This document shows positions 15,318 through 24,869 of a stretch of 31,999 bases of DNA, one piece after another (the stretch's first letter is position 1; every line of letters begins with the position of its first letter). Under the pieces are notes generated by a model. It saw nothing but the letters and a program-made list of their open reading frames with translations. It ran no database searches and had not been told where the DNA came from. The stretch is from positions 1 through 31,999 of the forward strand of contig CANQLO010000020.1 of assembly GCA_947624715.1 (NCBI GenBank). Reading direction: 5' to 3'. Made by a program: the position numbers and the translations under genes. This DNA comes from an uncultured Clostridia bacterium (GTDB taxonomy: Bacteria; Bacillota_A; Clostridia; TANB77; CAG-508).

Positions 15318-18300
15318 ATGGTAAAAAGAATTTTTGTACAAAAAAAGGCAGGTTATGATGTAGAAGCAAAAGGAGTTCTTGCAGATTTAAAAGAGAATTT
15401 GCAAATTACAAATTTGAAAGACGTAATTATCTTAAATAGGTATGATGTAGAAGGCATAAGTGATGAGGTATTTGAAAAAGCAAAAAATACAATTTTTTCA
15501 GAACCACAAGTAGATGTATGCTATGAAGAAGAATATAAGAAAAATCCAGAAGATATAATATTTGGAGTTGAATTTTTACCAGGTCAATTTGATCAAAGAG
15601 CAAATTCATTATCTGAATGTTTACAAATTATAACAGGTGGAGAAAAGCCTGCTTCAAAGTCTGCAAAGATTTATGTATTAAAAGGTAATTTAAGTGAAGA
15701 AGAAGTAAAGAGAATAAAAGCATATTTAATAAACCCAGTAGATTCAAGAGAATGTTTTTTAGAAAAAGTAGATAGCGTAATGCAAGAGATGAAAGAACCA
15801 GAGGATATAAAAGTTGTTGAAGGCTTTACAAAAATGACAGACGAAAATGTTAAAGACTTTTATACTAAATATGGTTTTGCAATGGATATAGAAGACCTTA
15901 AATTCTGTCAAAAATACTTTAGAGATGAAGAAAAAAGAGACCCTACTATGACAGAAATGAAAATGATAGATACATACTGGTCTGACCATTGTAGACATAC
16001 AACCTTTATGACAAAATTGGAAGTTATAGATATTAAATGGGACTTATTAGAAAAAATCTTTGAAGAATACAAAAAATCAAGAGAATATGTTTATGATAAT
16101 AAAAAAGCAAAAGATATTTGCTTAATGGATGTTGCAACAATTGCAGTTAAAGAATTAAAGAAAAAAGGAGTACTCAAAGATTTAGACGAATCAGAAGAAA
16201 TAAATGCATGTAGTATAAAGGCAAACATATTAGTTGACGGAAAAGAAGAAGAATATCTAATAATGTTTAAGAATGAAACACACAATCACCCAACAGAAAT
16301 AGAGCCTTTTGGAGGAGCTGCAACATGCCTAGGAGGTGCAATAAGAGACCCACTTTCAGGAAGAGTATATGTATATCAAGCAATGCGTGTTACAGGATGC
16401 GGTGACCCAAGAAAAGCAGTTTCAGAGACACTTCCAAACAAACTTCCACAAAGAAAGCTTACAAACGAAGCTGCAAGAGGATATAGCTCATATGGAAACC
16501 AAATAGGACTTGCAACAGGACAAGTTGCAGAAATCTATCATCCAGGATATGTTGCAAAAAGATTGGAAATAGGAGCACTTGTTGGAGCAGCACCTGCTAA
16601 AAATGTAGTAAGAGAAAGACCTATTCCAGGAGATATAGTTATACTTTTAGGAGGAAGAACAGGAAGAGATGGCCTTGGAGGTGCAACAGGTTCTTCAAAA
16701 GCACACAATAGTAGTTCACTTACATCTTGTGGAGCAGAAGTACAAAAAGGAAATGCTCCAGAAGAAAGAAAAATCCAAAGATTATTTAGAAATCCAGATG
16801 TAACCAGATTAATAAAAAGATGCAATGACTTTGGAGCAGGAGGAGTTTCAGTTGCAATAGGAGAGCTTGCAGATGGCCTAGAAATAAACCTTGACAAAGT
16901 TCCAAAAAAATACGAAGGATTAGATGGAACAGAACTTGCAATATCAGAGTCACAAGAAAGAATGGCAGTTGTAGTTGCTAAAGAGAATGTAGATAAGTTT
17001 ATGGAACTTGCAAGCAAAGAAAATCTTGAAACAACAGTTGTTGCAGAAGTTACAGAAACTCCAAGAGTAAAGATGTATTGGAGAGGCAAAGTTATAGTAG
17101 ACATTAGCCGTTCATTCCTAGATACAAATGGAGATGTTAAGAAAAGCAATATAACTGTTAATAAACCAGATTATGAAAATAGCTATTTTACAAAACATAA
17201 AGATTCAAAAAATATAGAAAAAACTTGGAAAGAGACTATTTCAGATTTGAATTGTTGCTCACAAAAAGGATTAGTTGAAAGATTTGATAGCTCAATAGGA
17301 GCAGGAACAGTTTTAATGCCATTTGGTGGAAAGTATCAACTTTCGCCACAAGAAGGAATGTGTGCAAGAATTCCAACTTTAAAAGGATATACAAATACAG
17401 GAACAATTATGACCTATGGATACAATCCAGAAATTGCAATGTGGAGTCCATTCCATGGAGCTGTATATGCAATAATTGAATCACTTACAAAATATGTAGC
17501 AATAGGAGGAGACTATAAAAAGGCTTGGCTTACTCTTCAAGAATATTTTGAAAGATTAAGAGATGACAGCACAAGATGGGGAAAACCTTTTTCAGCATTA
17601 CTTGGAGCATATTATGTACAAGAAAAATTAAATATAGCAGCAATAGGTGGAAAAGATAGTATGTCAGGTTCATATAACGAGTTAGATGTTCCACCAACAC
17701 TTACATCATTCTGTGTTGGAACAGTAGATACAAATTTTGTTACATCAACAGAATTTAAAAATACAAATTCAAAAGTAGTTATACTAAAAACAAAAATGGA
17801 TAAAGATTTCTTACCAGATTTTGACGACTTAACAGAAAATTATGAGATAGTACATAACTTGATAAAGGATAAAAACGCAATATCTATTTCAACAGTTAGA
17901 AATGGTGGAATAGCAGATGTAATTACAAAGATGTGTATTGGTAACAAAATTGGATTTAAGTTTGAAGGAACTCCAGATGTATTTGCTCCTATGTATGGAA
18001 GCTTTGTAATTGAACTTGCAGAAAATATTGACGTTCCAAAAGCAGAAGTCTTAGGATATACAAACAGAACAAATAACATCGAGATAAATAATGTAAAACT
18101 TGATTTAGATGAGCTTATAAAAGTATGGGAAGAGCCACTTGAAAAAGTATTCCCAACTAAAGCAAAAGAAATAAAAGAAAAATGTGAGAATATATTAAGT
18201 GATAAAAAGTGCGAAATTGTTGCTACTTCAAAGTTTGCAAAACCAAGAGTATTTATTCCAGTATTCCCAGGAACTAACTGTGAGTATGATTTAAGTAAGG

Positions 18301-19037
18301 CTTTTGAAGACGCAGGAGCTACTGTAAATGTAGAAATATTTAAGAACTTAAAAGCACATGATATAGAAAATTCAATAAACGCATTTGCAAAACAAATAGA
18401 AGAAGCACAAATAATAATGCTTCCAGGAGGATTTAGTGCAGGAGATGAACCAGACGGTTCAGGTAAGTTCATTGCATCTGTATTTAGAAATCCAAGACTA
18501 AAAGAATTAATACATAAACATTTATATGAAAAAGATGGATTAATTTTAGGTATATGTAATGGTTTCCAAGCATTAGTTAAACTAGGGCTATTACCTTATG
18601 GAAAAATAGTTGATATGACGGATGAGATGCCAACACTTACATACAATGACATAGCTAGACACCAATCAAAGATGGTTACTACAAAAGTAGTTTCAAAATT
18701 ATCTCCATGGTTTAATAAAGTAGATTTAGGAGAAGAGTTCATAATACCAATATCTCATGGAGAAGGAAAATTTGTTGCAAGTGACGAAGTTCTTAAAACA
18801 TTAATAGAAAATGGACAAGTAGCTACACAATATGTAGACTTAGATGGTAATGCAACATATGATATAAGATATAATCCAAATGGCTCAGTATATGGAATAG
18901 AAGGAATTACAAGCAAAGATGGTAGAATTTTAGGAAAGATGGGACATTCAGAAAGAAGCTATAAAGGAATAATAAAAAATGTTCCAGGAAATCCAGACCA
19001 AAAGATATTTGAATCAGGAGTAGAATATTATAAATAA
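15318..19037 (+). CDS. purL: PurL, phosphoribosylformylglycinamidine synthase (single-chain)
   Basis: A 1239-aa enzyme for the fourth step of purine synthesis: FGAR + glutamine + ATP to FGAM. The synthetase half includes DTYWSDHCRHTTF and the ATP-site motif NETHNHPTEIEPFGGA. The C-terminal amidotransferase (about 975-1239) has PVFPGTNCEYD, nucleophile Cys1080 (GICNGFQ), and His1147/Glu1149 (SHGEGKF). This is the long single-chain form found in Clostridia rather than the PurS/Q/L set. GGAGG precedes ATG 15318. Despite about a hundred glycines it has not one CGG +1 site, in sharp contrast to uvrB and the ger genes. Its stop overlaps the trmB start by one base. No other purine gene is nearby. 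Confidence 0.96.
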   Translation: MVKRIFVQKKAGYDVEAKGVLADLKENLQITNLKDVIILNRYDVEGISDEVFEKAKNTIFSEPQVDVCYEEEYKKNPEDIIFGVEFLPGQFDQRANSLSECLQIITGGEKPASKSAKIYVLKGNLSEEEVKRIKAYLINPVDSRECFLEKVDSVMQEMKEPEDIKVVEGFTKMTDENVKDFYTKYGFAMDIEDLKFCQKYFRDEEKRDPTMTEMKMIDTYWSDHCRHTTFMTKLEVIDIKWDLLEKIFEEYKKSREYVYDNKKAKDICLMDVATIAVKELKKKGVLKDLDESEEINACSIKANILVDGKEEEYLIMFKNETHNHPTEIEPFGGAATCLGGAIRDPLSGRVYVYQAMRVTGCGDPRKAVSETLPNKLPQRKLTNEAARGYSSYGNQIGLATGQVAEIYHPGYVAKRLEIGALVGAAPAKNVVRERPIPGDIVILLGGRTGRDGLGGATGSSKAHNSSSLTSCGAEVQKGNAPEERKIQRLFRNPDVTRLIKRCNDFGAGGVSVAIGELADGLEINLDKVPKKYEGLDGTELAISESQERMAVVVAKENVDKFMELASKENLETTVVAEVTETPRVKMYWRGKVIVDISRSFLDTNGDVKKSNITVNKPDYENSYFTKHKDSKNIEKTWKETISDLNCCSQKGLVERFDSSIGAGTVLMPFGGKYQLSPQEGMCARIPTLKGYTNTGTIMTYGYNPEIAMWSPFHGAVYAIIESLTKYVAIGGDYKKAWLTLQEYFERLRDDSTRWGKPFSALLGAYYVQEKLNIAAIGGKDSMSGSYNELDVPPTLTSFCVGTVDTNFVTSTEFKNTNSKVVILKTKMDKDFLPDFDDLTENYEIVHNLIKDKNAISISTVRNGGIADVITKMCIGNKIGFKFEGTPDVFAPMYGSFVIELAENIDVPKAEVLGYTNRTNNIEINNVKLDLDELIKVWEEPLEKVFPTKAKEIKEKCENILSDKKCEIVATSKFAKPRVFIPVFPGTNCEYDLSKAFEDAGATVNVEIFKNLKAHDIENSINAFAKQIEEAQIIMLPGGFSAGDEPDGSGKFIASVFRNPRLKELIHKHLYEKDGLILGICNGFQALVKLGLLPYGKIVDMTDEMPTLTYNDIARHQSKMVTTKVVSKLSPWFNKVDLGEEFIIPISHGEGKFVASDEVLKTLIENGQVATQYVDLDGNATYDIRYNPNGSVYGIEGITSKDGRILGKMGHSERSYKGIIKNVPGNPDQKIFESGVEYYK

Positions 19038-19705
19038 TGAGAATTAGATATAAAAAATGGGCAAGACCAGAACTTGAAGCATGTAAATTTTATATAGATA
19101 ATCCAGAAGAATTAAAAACAAAATGGAAAGAAGCTTTTAAAAAACCACAACCAATTCATATAGAACTTGGTTGTGGTAAAGGCTCATTTATTGCAAGCCT
19201 TGCATCATCTAATCTTAATATAAATTATATTGCAGTAGATATGGTGGATGCTATGCTTGGCCTTAGTAAAAGAAATATAGAGAAAGCTTACGAACAAATT
19301 AATATAGAGCCAGAAAATATAATACTTACAAGACATGATATAGAAAGAATTCATCTGTTTATGTCAAAAGAAGATACAGTAAGTAGAATATATATAAATT
19401 TTTGCAATCCATGGCCAAGAACTAAGCATAAGAAAAAGAGATTAACTCATACTAAACAGCTTTTACTATATCGAGAGTTTTTAGAAGATGGAGGAGAAAT
19501 CTATTTTAAAACTGACGACGATGGCCTTTTTAATGATAGTCTTAAATATTTTGAAGAAGCGGGATTTGATGTAATATCTAAAACCTATGATTTGCAAGAA
19601 GAAAATATATTTGAAATAAATATTGAAACTGAGCATGAAAAGATGTATAAAGAAGAGGGAAAGAAAATAAAAGCATTAATTGCAAAAAAGAGACAAGAGA
19701 TTTAA
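19037..19705 (+). CDS. trmB: TrmB, tRNA (guanine-46-N7)-methyltransferase
   Basis: A 222-aa SAM-dependent methyltransferase that makes m7G46 in the tRNA variable loop. It has the SAM-binding IELGCGKGSF (about 42-51), YIAVDM, and the TrmB signature NFCNPWPRTKHKKKRLTH with the catalytic Asp-region replaced as NFCNPWP (usually NFSDPWPK), then FKTDDDGLF. The variation from Ser-Asp to Cys-Asn in the signature is unusual and could affect activity. It overlaps the purL stop by one base (TAATG), so the two are translationally coupled. Confidence 0.92.
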   Translation: MRIRYKKWARPELEACKFYIDNPEELKTKWKEAFKKPQPIHIELGCGKGSFIASLASSNLNINYIAVDMVDAMLGLSKRNIEKAYEQINIEPENIILTRHDIERIHLFMSKEDTVSRIYINFCNPWPRTKHKKKRLTHTKQLLLYREFLEDGGEIYFKTDDDGLFNDSLKYFEEAGFDVISKTYDLQEENIFEINIETEHEKMYKEEGKKIKALIAKKRQEI

Positions 19706-19725
19706 AAAAACTCTTGTCCTTTTTT
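19692..19725 (+). terminator. Terminator overlapping the trmB stop
   Basis: GACAAGAG (19692-19699) pairs with CTCTTGTC (19711-19718), followed by CTTTTTT. The trmB stop codon is in the loop. Confidence 0.7.
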
Positions 19726-19742
19726 AGTTTTAAATATATAAT
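19714..19742 (+). promoter_or_regulatory. Promoter for the large membrane protein operon
   Basis: TTGTCC (19714-19719) and TATAAT (19737-19742) are 17 bases apart. The -35 lies within the right arm of the trmB terminator. It should drive the membrane protein, rluD and rluB. Confidence 0.5.
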
Positions 19743-19777
19743 ACATGTATAATTATAGAAAAAGAAGGGAAACACAG

Positions 19778-21437
19778 ATGGATAAAAAAACAAAGATTAA
19801 ATTTACTATACTTGCAATTATTTGCATAGTTTTATTTTCATTTGCATTTACACCTAAGACACTACAAAATGATACATATTATACAATAGCAATTGGAAAG
19901 CATATATTAGAAAACGGAATAGATAGGGTAGACCCATTTTCTTGGCACGACTTAGCTTACACGTATCCGCACTGGTTATATGATGTATGCATTTATTTAG
20001 TGTACTCAGTACGGCGGAATGACAGGAATATACATATCTACAATAGTTCTAAGCTGTTTGTTAGGAGTAATTTTATTTATAACAAATACTAAAGTAAACA
20101 AAAATGTATTTTTCTCATTTATAATAACGATTGGAATTATGTATTTAATTGATGACTTTATTGCAGCACGTGCACAGCTTGTTACATTCATATTATTTGT
20201 ATTAGAAATACTTTTTGTAGAATGCTTCTTAGATACTAAAAAGAAGAGATATGCACTAGGATTAATGCTCATAGCCCTATTAATCGCAAATATGCATGCA
20301 GCAGTATTCTATTTCTTCTTTATATTACTTATGCCTTACATTGGAGAGTATGTTGTAATAAAAATAAGAGATTCGTATTTTTGGTATAAGATGAGAATTG
20401 CTTTATTAAAAAGGAAAATAAATAATTTAGAAAAGAAAAATAAAAATCCAGAAAAGCAAGAAAAATTACAGATAAAACTTTCAGAAGTACAGGAAAAATA
20501 TAGTGATTTTAAAGAGCTTATGGATAGAAGAGAAGCAAATCCTTACAAGGTAAAATTAGAAAGAAGAGATGCTGTAAAATGGCTAATTTTGATTGCTATT
20601 TTGTGTTTCCTTATGGGAATGTTAACTCCGATAGGAGATGAACCATATACACACATATTTAAACTTATGTCAGGAAATACAACTAAAAACATCTCAGAGC
20701 ATCAACCTTTAACACTTGCAAGTCATTCAAAAGCATTAATTTGTATTGTACTTATAACAATAATTATGATGTTCACAGATACAAAAATATCATTGAAAAA
20801 TTTATTTATGATAGGTGGTTTATTGGTACTTACTTTTATGTCAAGAAGACAATTTTCAATGCTTGCAATAATAGGAGGAATATTCTTCACAAAACTTATA
20901 GTTGACTTTACTGATAAATATGATAAAAAAGGTATTGAAGAATTTGTAGAAATGTGTACAAGTAGATTAGGTCAGGTAATATCTATTGCTATGATTTTAC
21001 TTTGTACATTTACGATTTATGTTAAAAAAATTAATAATGACTATATAAACCCAGCTTCATATCCAGTAGGAACAGCAGATTATATATTAGAAGAAGCAGA
21101 TAAAGGAAACCTTAATCTAGAAACAATGAAACTATTTAATGACTATAACTATGGAAGCTATTTGCTATATAGAGGAATACCAGTTTTTATTGATTCTAGG
21201 GCAGATTTATATTCTCCTGAATTTAATGAAGGGGTAGACATATTTTCTGATTACTTAAATATTTCTGGACTTGGAGTATATTATGAGGATAAATTTGAGG
21301 AATATGGAATAACACATGTAATAACATTTGGTAATTCTAAACTAAATATGCTTCTTTCTAAAGATAGCAATTATAAAGAATTATATAAGGATGATAATTT
21401 TATATTTTATGAAAGGTTAAATGTTGAAAATAGCTAG
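19778..21437 (+). CDS. Polytopic membrane protein, possibly GT-C-like, with one CGG +1 site
   Basis: Two overlapping frames join into a 552-aa protein if C20012 is skipped: LVYSV then GGMTGIYISTIV. The site is a tandem CGGCGG; after one skip the second CGG is out of frame. The protein has about ten membrane segments, an early luminal-type loop DPFSWHDLAYTYPHWLYDV, a basic cytoplasmic coiled-coil insert (about 205-265), and a C-terminal soluble part with FNDYNYGSYLLYRGIPVFIDSRADLYSPEF. That architecture and the FIDSRADLY loop are seen in uncharacterised membrane proteins related to GT-C glycosyltransferases, but no enzyme activity can be assigned. ATG 19778 has GAAGGGA upstream. It overlaps rluD. 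Confidence 0.78.
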
Positions 21438-22367
21438 AGATATGAGTGATAGCAAAGAATATGTGATAGAAAAAAATTTAAGTGGAACGAGATTAGATAA
21501 ATGTATTACGATGCTTGATAATGATATATCAAGGGTTACAGCTCAAAGATTAATTGACGAAGGAAATATTTTAGTAAACGAAAAAAATGCTAAAGCATCG
21601 TATAAAGTACAAGAAGGAGATAAAATTTATATAGAAAAGCCAAAAGCAAAAGAAACAAGCCTTAAAGCAGAGGATATACCGATAGATATACTTTATGAAG
21701 ATGAAGATATTATAGTTGTTAATAAGCCAAAGGGAATGGTGGTACATCCTGCAAATGGTAATCCTAATGGAACATTAGTTAATGCTATAATGAATATATG
21801 CAAAGGCTCTTTATCAGGGATTGGAGGAGAGATTAGACCACGGCATTGTACATAGACTTGATAAAGATACAACTGGCGTTTTGATTGTAGCTAAAAATGA
21901 CAAGGCACATATAGATATTAGTGAACAAATCAAAAATAGAACTGTAAAAAAGACGTATATAGCATTAGTTAGAGGCATCGTTAAAGAAAATGAGGCAAGT
22001 ATTGATATGCCAATAGGTAGGAGCGATAAAGATAGAAAGAAAATGGCAGTTACAAAGAAGCGGAAAAAAAGCTGTAACACATTTTAAAGTTTTAAAAAGG
22101 TATGATGGTTTTACGCTTTTAGAAATAAAGATTGACACAGGAAGAACACATCAAATAAGAGTACATATGGCAGAAATTGGATATCCTGTTGTTGGAGATA
22201 TGGTATATTCAAATGGAAAAAATCCTTTTAATGTAGAAGGCCAAATGCTCCATGCAAAATCAATAGAATTTGTTCATCCAACTACTAAAAAGCAAATGAA
22301 AATAGAAGCAAAACTTCCTGAGTATTTTGAAAATATTGTTGATAGCCTAGAAGAAAGGAATTTTTAA
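21421..22367 (+). CDS. rluD: RluD-family 23S rRNA pseudouridine synthase, two CGG +1 sites
   Basis: Skipping C21841 and C22061 joins three pieces into a 314-aa enzyme. It has an S4 RNA-binding domain (about 20-75, [23 protein letters not shown]), then the catalytic domain with [10 protein letters not shown], the active-site [16 protein letters not shown] (Asp in HRLDKDT), and the [10 protein letters not shown] and GYPVVGD motifs. Both restored residues are glycines, the first inside the catalytic motif. Start ATG 21421 has GAAAGG nearby and overlaps the upstream gene by 17 bases; ATG 21442 is an alternative. It modifies uridines of large-subunit rRNA, probably around helix 69 or as an RluC/D relative. 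Confidence 0.9.
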
Positions 22368-22369
22368 AA

Positions 22370-23087
22370 ATGGAAGAAGTTAGACTTCAAAAATATCTTG
22401 CGATGTGTGGTGTAGCATCTAGGAGAAAATGTGAAGAATATATAACAAAAGGATATGTAAAAGTAAATGGAGAAACTATCTTTGAACTTGGGAGTAAGGT
22501 AATTCCAGATAAAGATATAGTTACATTTAAAGACAAAGATGTAAAAGTAAATAATAACCATGTATATATATTATTAAATAAACCAATAGGGTATGTAACA
22601 ACTGCAAAAGATCAGTTTAATAGACAAACTGTATTAGATTTGATAAAAATAAATAAGCGAATAGTACCTTGCCGGAAGGCTTGATATGTATACATCAGGT
22701 GCACTAATACTTACAGATGATGGGGATTTTGTATATAAAATAACACATCCAAAACATGAGGTAACTAAAACCTATACAGTAACTTTAGGTGGCGAAATTA
22801 CGAATGATGAAGTAGAAACTTTAAGACGCGGAGTTGAAGTTGAAGATTATATTACTAAACCTGCAATAGTTAAAATATTAAAAATAGATAAAGAAAAAAA
22901 TATATCAAGATTAGAAATAACAATACATGAAGGAAAAAATAGAGAAGTTAGGAAAATGTGTGAGGCAATAGGCAAAAAGGTAAAGGCACTTCATAGAACA
23001 AAAATAGGTAATCTTTCGGTTAAATCACTTGAAATAGGTAAATGGAGATATTTAACAGAAGATGAAGTAAAAAGTTTGCAAAAATAG
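22370..23087 (+). CDS. rluB: RluB/RsuA-family pseudouridine synthase, one CGG +1 site
   Basis: A 238-aa enzyme after skipping C22673. The S4 domain is residues 4-60 (RLQKYLAMCGVASRRKCEEYI) and the catalytic domain begins VYILLNKPIGYVTTAKD. The restored motif is PCGRLDMYTSGALILTDDG, containing the catalytic Asp of GRLD. Without the skip the protein stops right after PCRKA and lacks its active site, so the +1 event is essential for function. The C-terminus has HEGKNREVRKMCEAIG, diagnostic of RluB/E/F-type enzymes that modify 23S rRNA. It starts three bases after rluD, so the pair is co-translated. Confidence 0.9.
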
Positions 23088-23104
23088 ATTTAAAATAGTA
23101 TAAT
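23076..23104 (+). promoter_or_regulatory. Promoter for the S1-domain gene
   Basis: TTGCAA (23076-23081) and TATAAT (23099-23104) are 17 bases apart; the -35 overlaps the end of rluB. Confidence 0.6.
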
Positions 23105-23137
23105 AAAATCGTACGAATGATAAAGGGGATATTAATT

Positions 23138-23627
23138 ATGTATAATAAATTTAATATAGAAGAGAGTAACTTAAGCAAAGGAATGATTGTGAAAGGAAAA
23201 GTAAAGCAAATAAAACCTTATGGAGCATTCATAGAAATAGATAATCGGAATTAGTGGACTCTTGTATATAGAAGATATGTCTGTATCAAGAATAAAATCA
23301 CCTTATGAAAGATTTCAAATAGGTCAAGATATAGATGTTATGGTAAAAGATATAGATAAGGAAAAAAATAGAGTATCTTTTACATATAAAGAACTTTTAG
23401 GCACGTGGGAAGAAAATATAAAAGATTTTAAACAAGGAACTGTCGTAAAAGGAATTGCAAGAGAAACTGAAAAAGATAAAAATGGTATATTTATAGAGCT
23501 AAAGCCAAACTTAGTTGGACTAGCAGAATATAAAGAGAATATAAAGTATGGTCAAGACGTAGATGTATATATAAAAAAGATTATTCCAGAAAAGAAAAAA
23601 GTAAAATTATTAATAAAGGAAGGGTAA
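23138..23627 (+). CDS. S1 RNA-binding domain protein, one CGG +1 site
   Basis: A 162-aa protein after skipping C23246, which joins IEIDN to GISGLLYIEDMS. Residues 15-85 are a canonical S1 domain (GMIVKGKVKQIKPYGAFIEIDNGISGLLY split by the site; then IGQDIDVMVKDIDKEKNRVSFTYK), and residues 90-162 form a second, more divergent S1-like repeat (GTVVKGIARETEKDKNGIFIEL). Conventional start finding would lose the first half-domain. ATG 23138 follows AAAGGGG. It probably binds RNA or ribosomes as a short relative of ribosomal protein S1. It is followed after four bases by a winged-helix gene, suggesting co-transcription. Confidence 0.82.
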
Positions 23628-23631
23628 AAAT

Positions 23632-24570
23632 ATGGTAGAAGATAATAAAATAGAAGCAGAAAAATCTCCATTTGCATTAAGACCAGGAGAAATTAAAACT
23701 TTTGATGGAAAAGACGGATATGTTTCTATGAACCAAATAGTACATAAGATAAATATAGGTCACATTAATGACTTACATTTTGCAATACTTGAACTTGTTA
23801 ATGAATTTGAGTTCATGACATCAAGACAATTATGCCAAATGCTTGATTATAAAGGTATTGAATATAAATCACAAGATAAGCTTAACAATAAATTAGAACA
23901 GCTTATAAAGTCAAAAATATTAACGAGATATTACTTTAAATCTGAGGATGGTAAGGGAATATACAGAATATATTGCCTAGAAAAGATGGGAAAATATCTT
24001 TTAACATCAAGAGGAATCGAATGTAAATGGCAACAATCAGACAATATAAAGCCTGTTGCAATGATAAAAAAAAGACTTGCAGGAAACCAAGTAATAATTG
24101 CTTACTTAAACAAAGTAAAAGCTTTTGATGAGTATGTAGTTAAGCCTACGTTAAAGGCAAAAACACTTGGAAAGGTGTTTAAGGCAACAGGAGGCTCTAT
24201 TAAACTTACTAAAAATTCTAAGTCAATCATATTTTTATTTGAGGTAATAAGAAGAGAAGAGGATTGGCAAAAGAAATTAGTTGACAAAATGAGTATGTAT
24301 AAAGATTTCTACGAAAACTTTGTACCAATGGATTCTGGCTTTAGCACCTTACCACAATTAATACTTGTTTGTGAAGATGAAAGACACACAGCAGAATGTT
24401 TTAAAGAGATTGTTACAAATAATGTAGAAATATCAAAAATAAAATTATATTTTACAACTGATTTAAGACAAATACAAGAAAATCTTACAAAGACATTAAT
24501 TGAGTTCAGATTAGATGAAGAAACAAACAAATATAAGGTTGAAGATGTAGAGCTTAAACTATTAGATTAA
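23632..24570 (+). CDS. Winged-helix protein resembling replication-relaxation family
   Basis: A 312-aa protein with a disordered 25-residue start, an N-terminal winged helix (about 40-125: LHFAILELVNEFEFMTSRQLCQML, then KLEQLIKSKILTRYYF, YCLEKMGKYLL) and a C-terminal alpha/beta domain (about 150-300) with FLFEVIRREEDWQKKLVDKMSMYKDFY, similar to the nuclease-like half of the replication-relaxation (MobC/Rep-accessory) family. Such proteins are often encoded beside TraG/VirD4-like ATPases on plasmids, and one follows here. The exact role is unknown; a DNA-processing partner of that ATPase is the best inference. GGAAGGG precedes the ATG. Confidence 0.6.
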   Translation: MVEDNKIEAEKSPFALRPGEIKTFDGKDGYVSMNQIVHKINIGHINDLHFAILELVNEFEFMTSRQLCQMLDYKGIEYKSQDKLNNKLEQLIKSKILTRYYFKSEDGKGIYRIYCLEKMGKYLLTSRGIECKWQQSDNIKPVAMIKKRLAGNQVIIAYLNKVKAFDEYVVKPTLKAKTLGKVFKATGGSIKLTKNSKSIIFLFEVIRREEDWQKKLVDKMSMYKDFYENFVPMDSGFSTLPQLILVCEDERHTAECFKEIVTNNVEISKIKLYFTTDLRQIQENLTKTLIEFRLDEETNKYKVEDVELKLLD

Positions 24571-24573
24571 ATG

Positions 24574-24776
24574 GTTACAGTATAATGTGTTGTTTCAATA
24601 GAATAGCTGAAATGATTTATTTTTAGAGCTTTGGTGTCGCAGTCTACAAAATAAAGATATATATGTAGACTGCTCCATTCGCCCTGCGCTACGCTCCGGT
24701 TGTTCGCTTACGCAGCTCTTTCAAATAAATCATTTCAGCTATTCTTTAATATAAAATCATTATCATGTAACTTTTT
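24574..24776 (+). repeat. Covarying hairpin repeat, copy A
   Basis: This 299-base gap between genes holds one long palindrome. GTTACA and TGTAAC form its base; a perfect 20-base inverted repeat follows (24601-24620 with 24725-24744), then AGAGCT/AGCTCT (24625-24630 with 24714-24719), then an inner stem GCAGTCTAC/GTAGACTGC (24639-24647 with 24665-24673). A conserved, unusually GC-rich segment (TCCATTCGCCCT ... ACGCTCCGGTTG ... TCGCTTACGC) lies between. Copy B near 27400 shares the core but not the arms. Confidence 0.8.
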
Positions 24777-24799
24777 GTAATATTAAATGCTAAAAATAC

Positions 24800-24828
24800 T
24801 TGTTTTTTTAGTGAATTTATGTCATAAT
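24800..24828 (+). promoter_or_regulatory. Promoter for the TraG-like ATPase
   Basis: TTGTTT (24800-24805) and CATAAT (24823-24828) at 17-base spacing lie about 40 bases before the GTG start. Confidence 0.45.
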
Positions 24829-24869
24829 ATATATGTATGATTTTATGCAAAATCTAAGTTAAGAAAGCG

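Noticed and set aside
24571..24869. CRISPR-like repeat in the gap before the TraG-like gene
   Set aside because: Only two copies exist in the window, nearly 3 kb apart, with no spacers or cas genes; it is a hairpin repeat.
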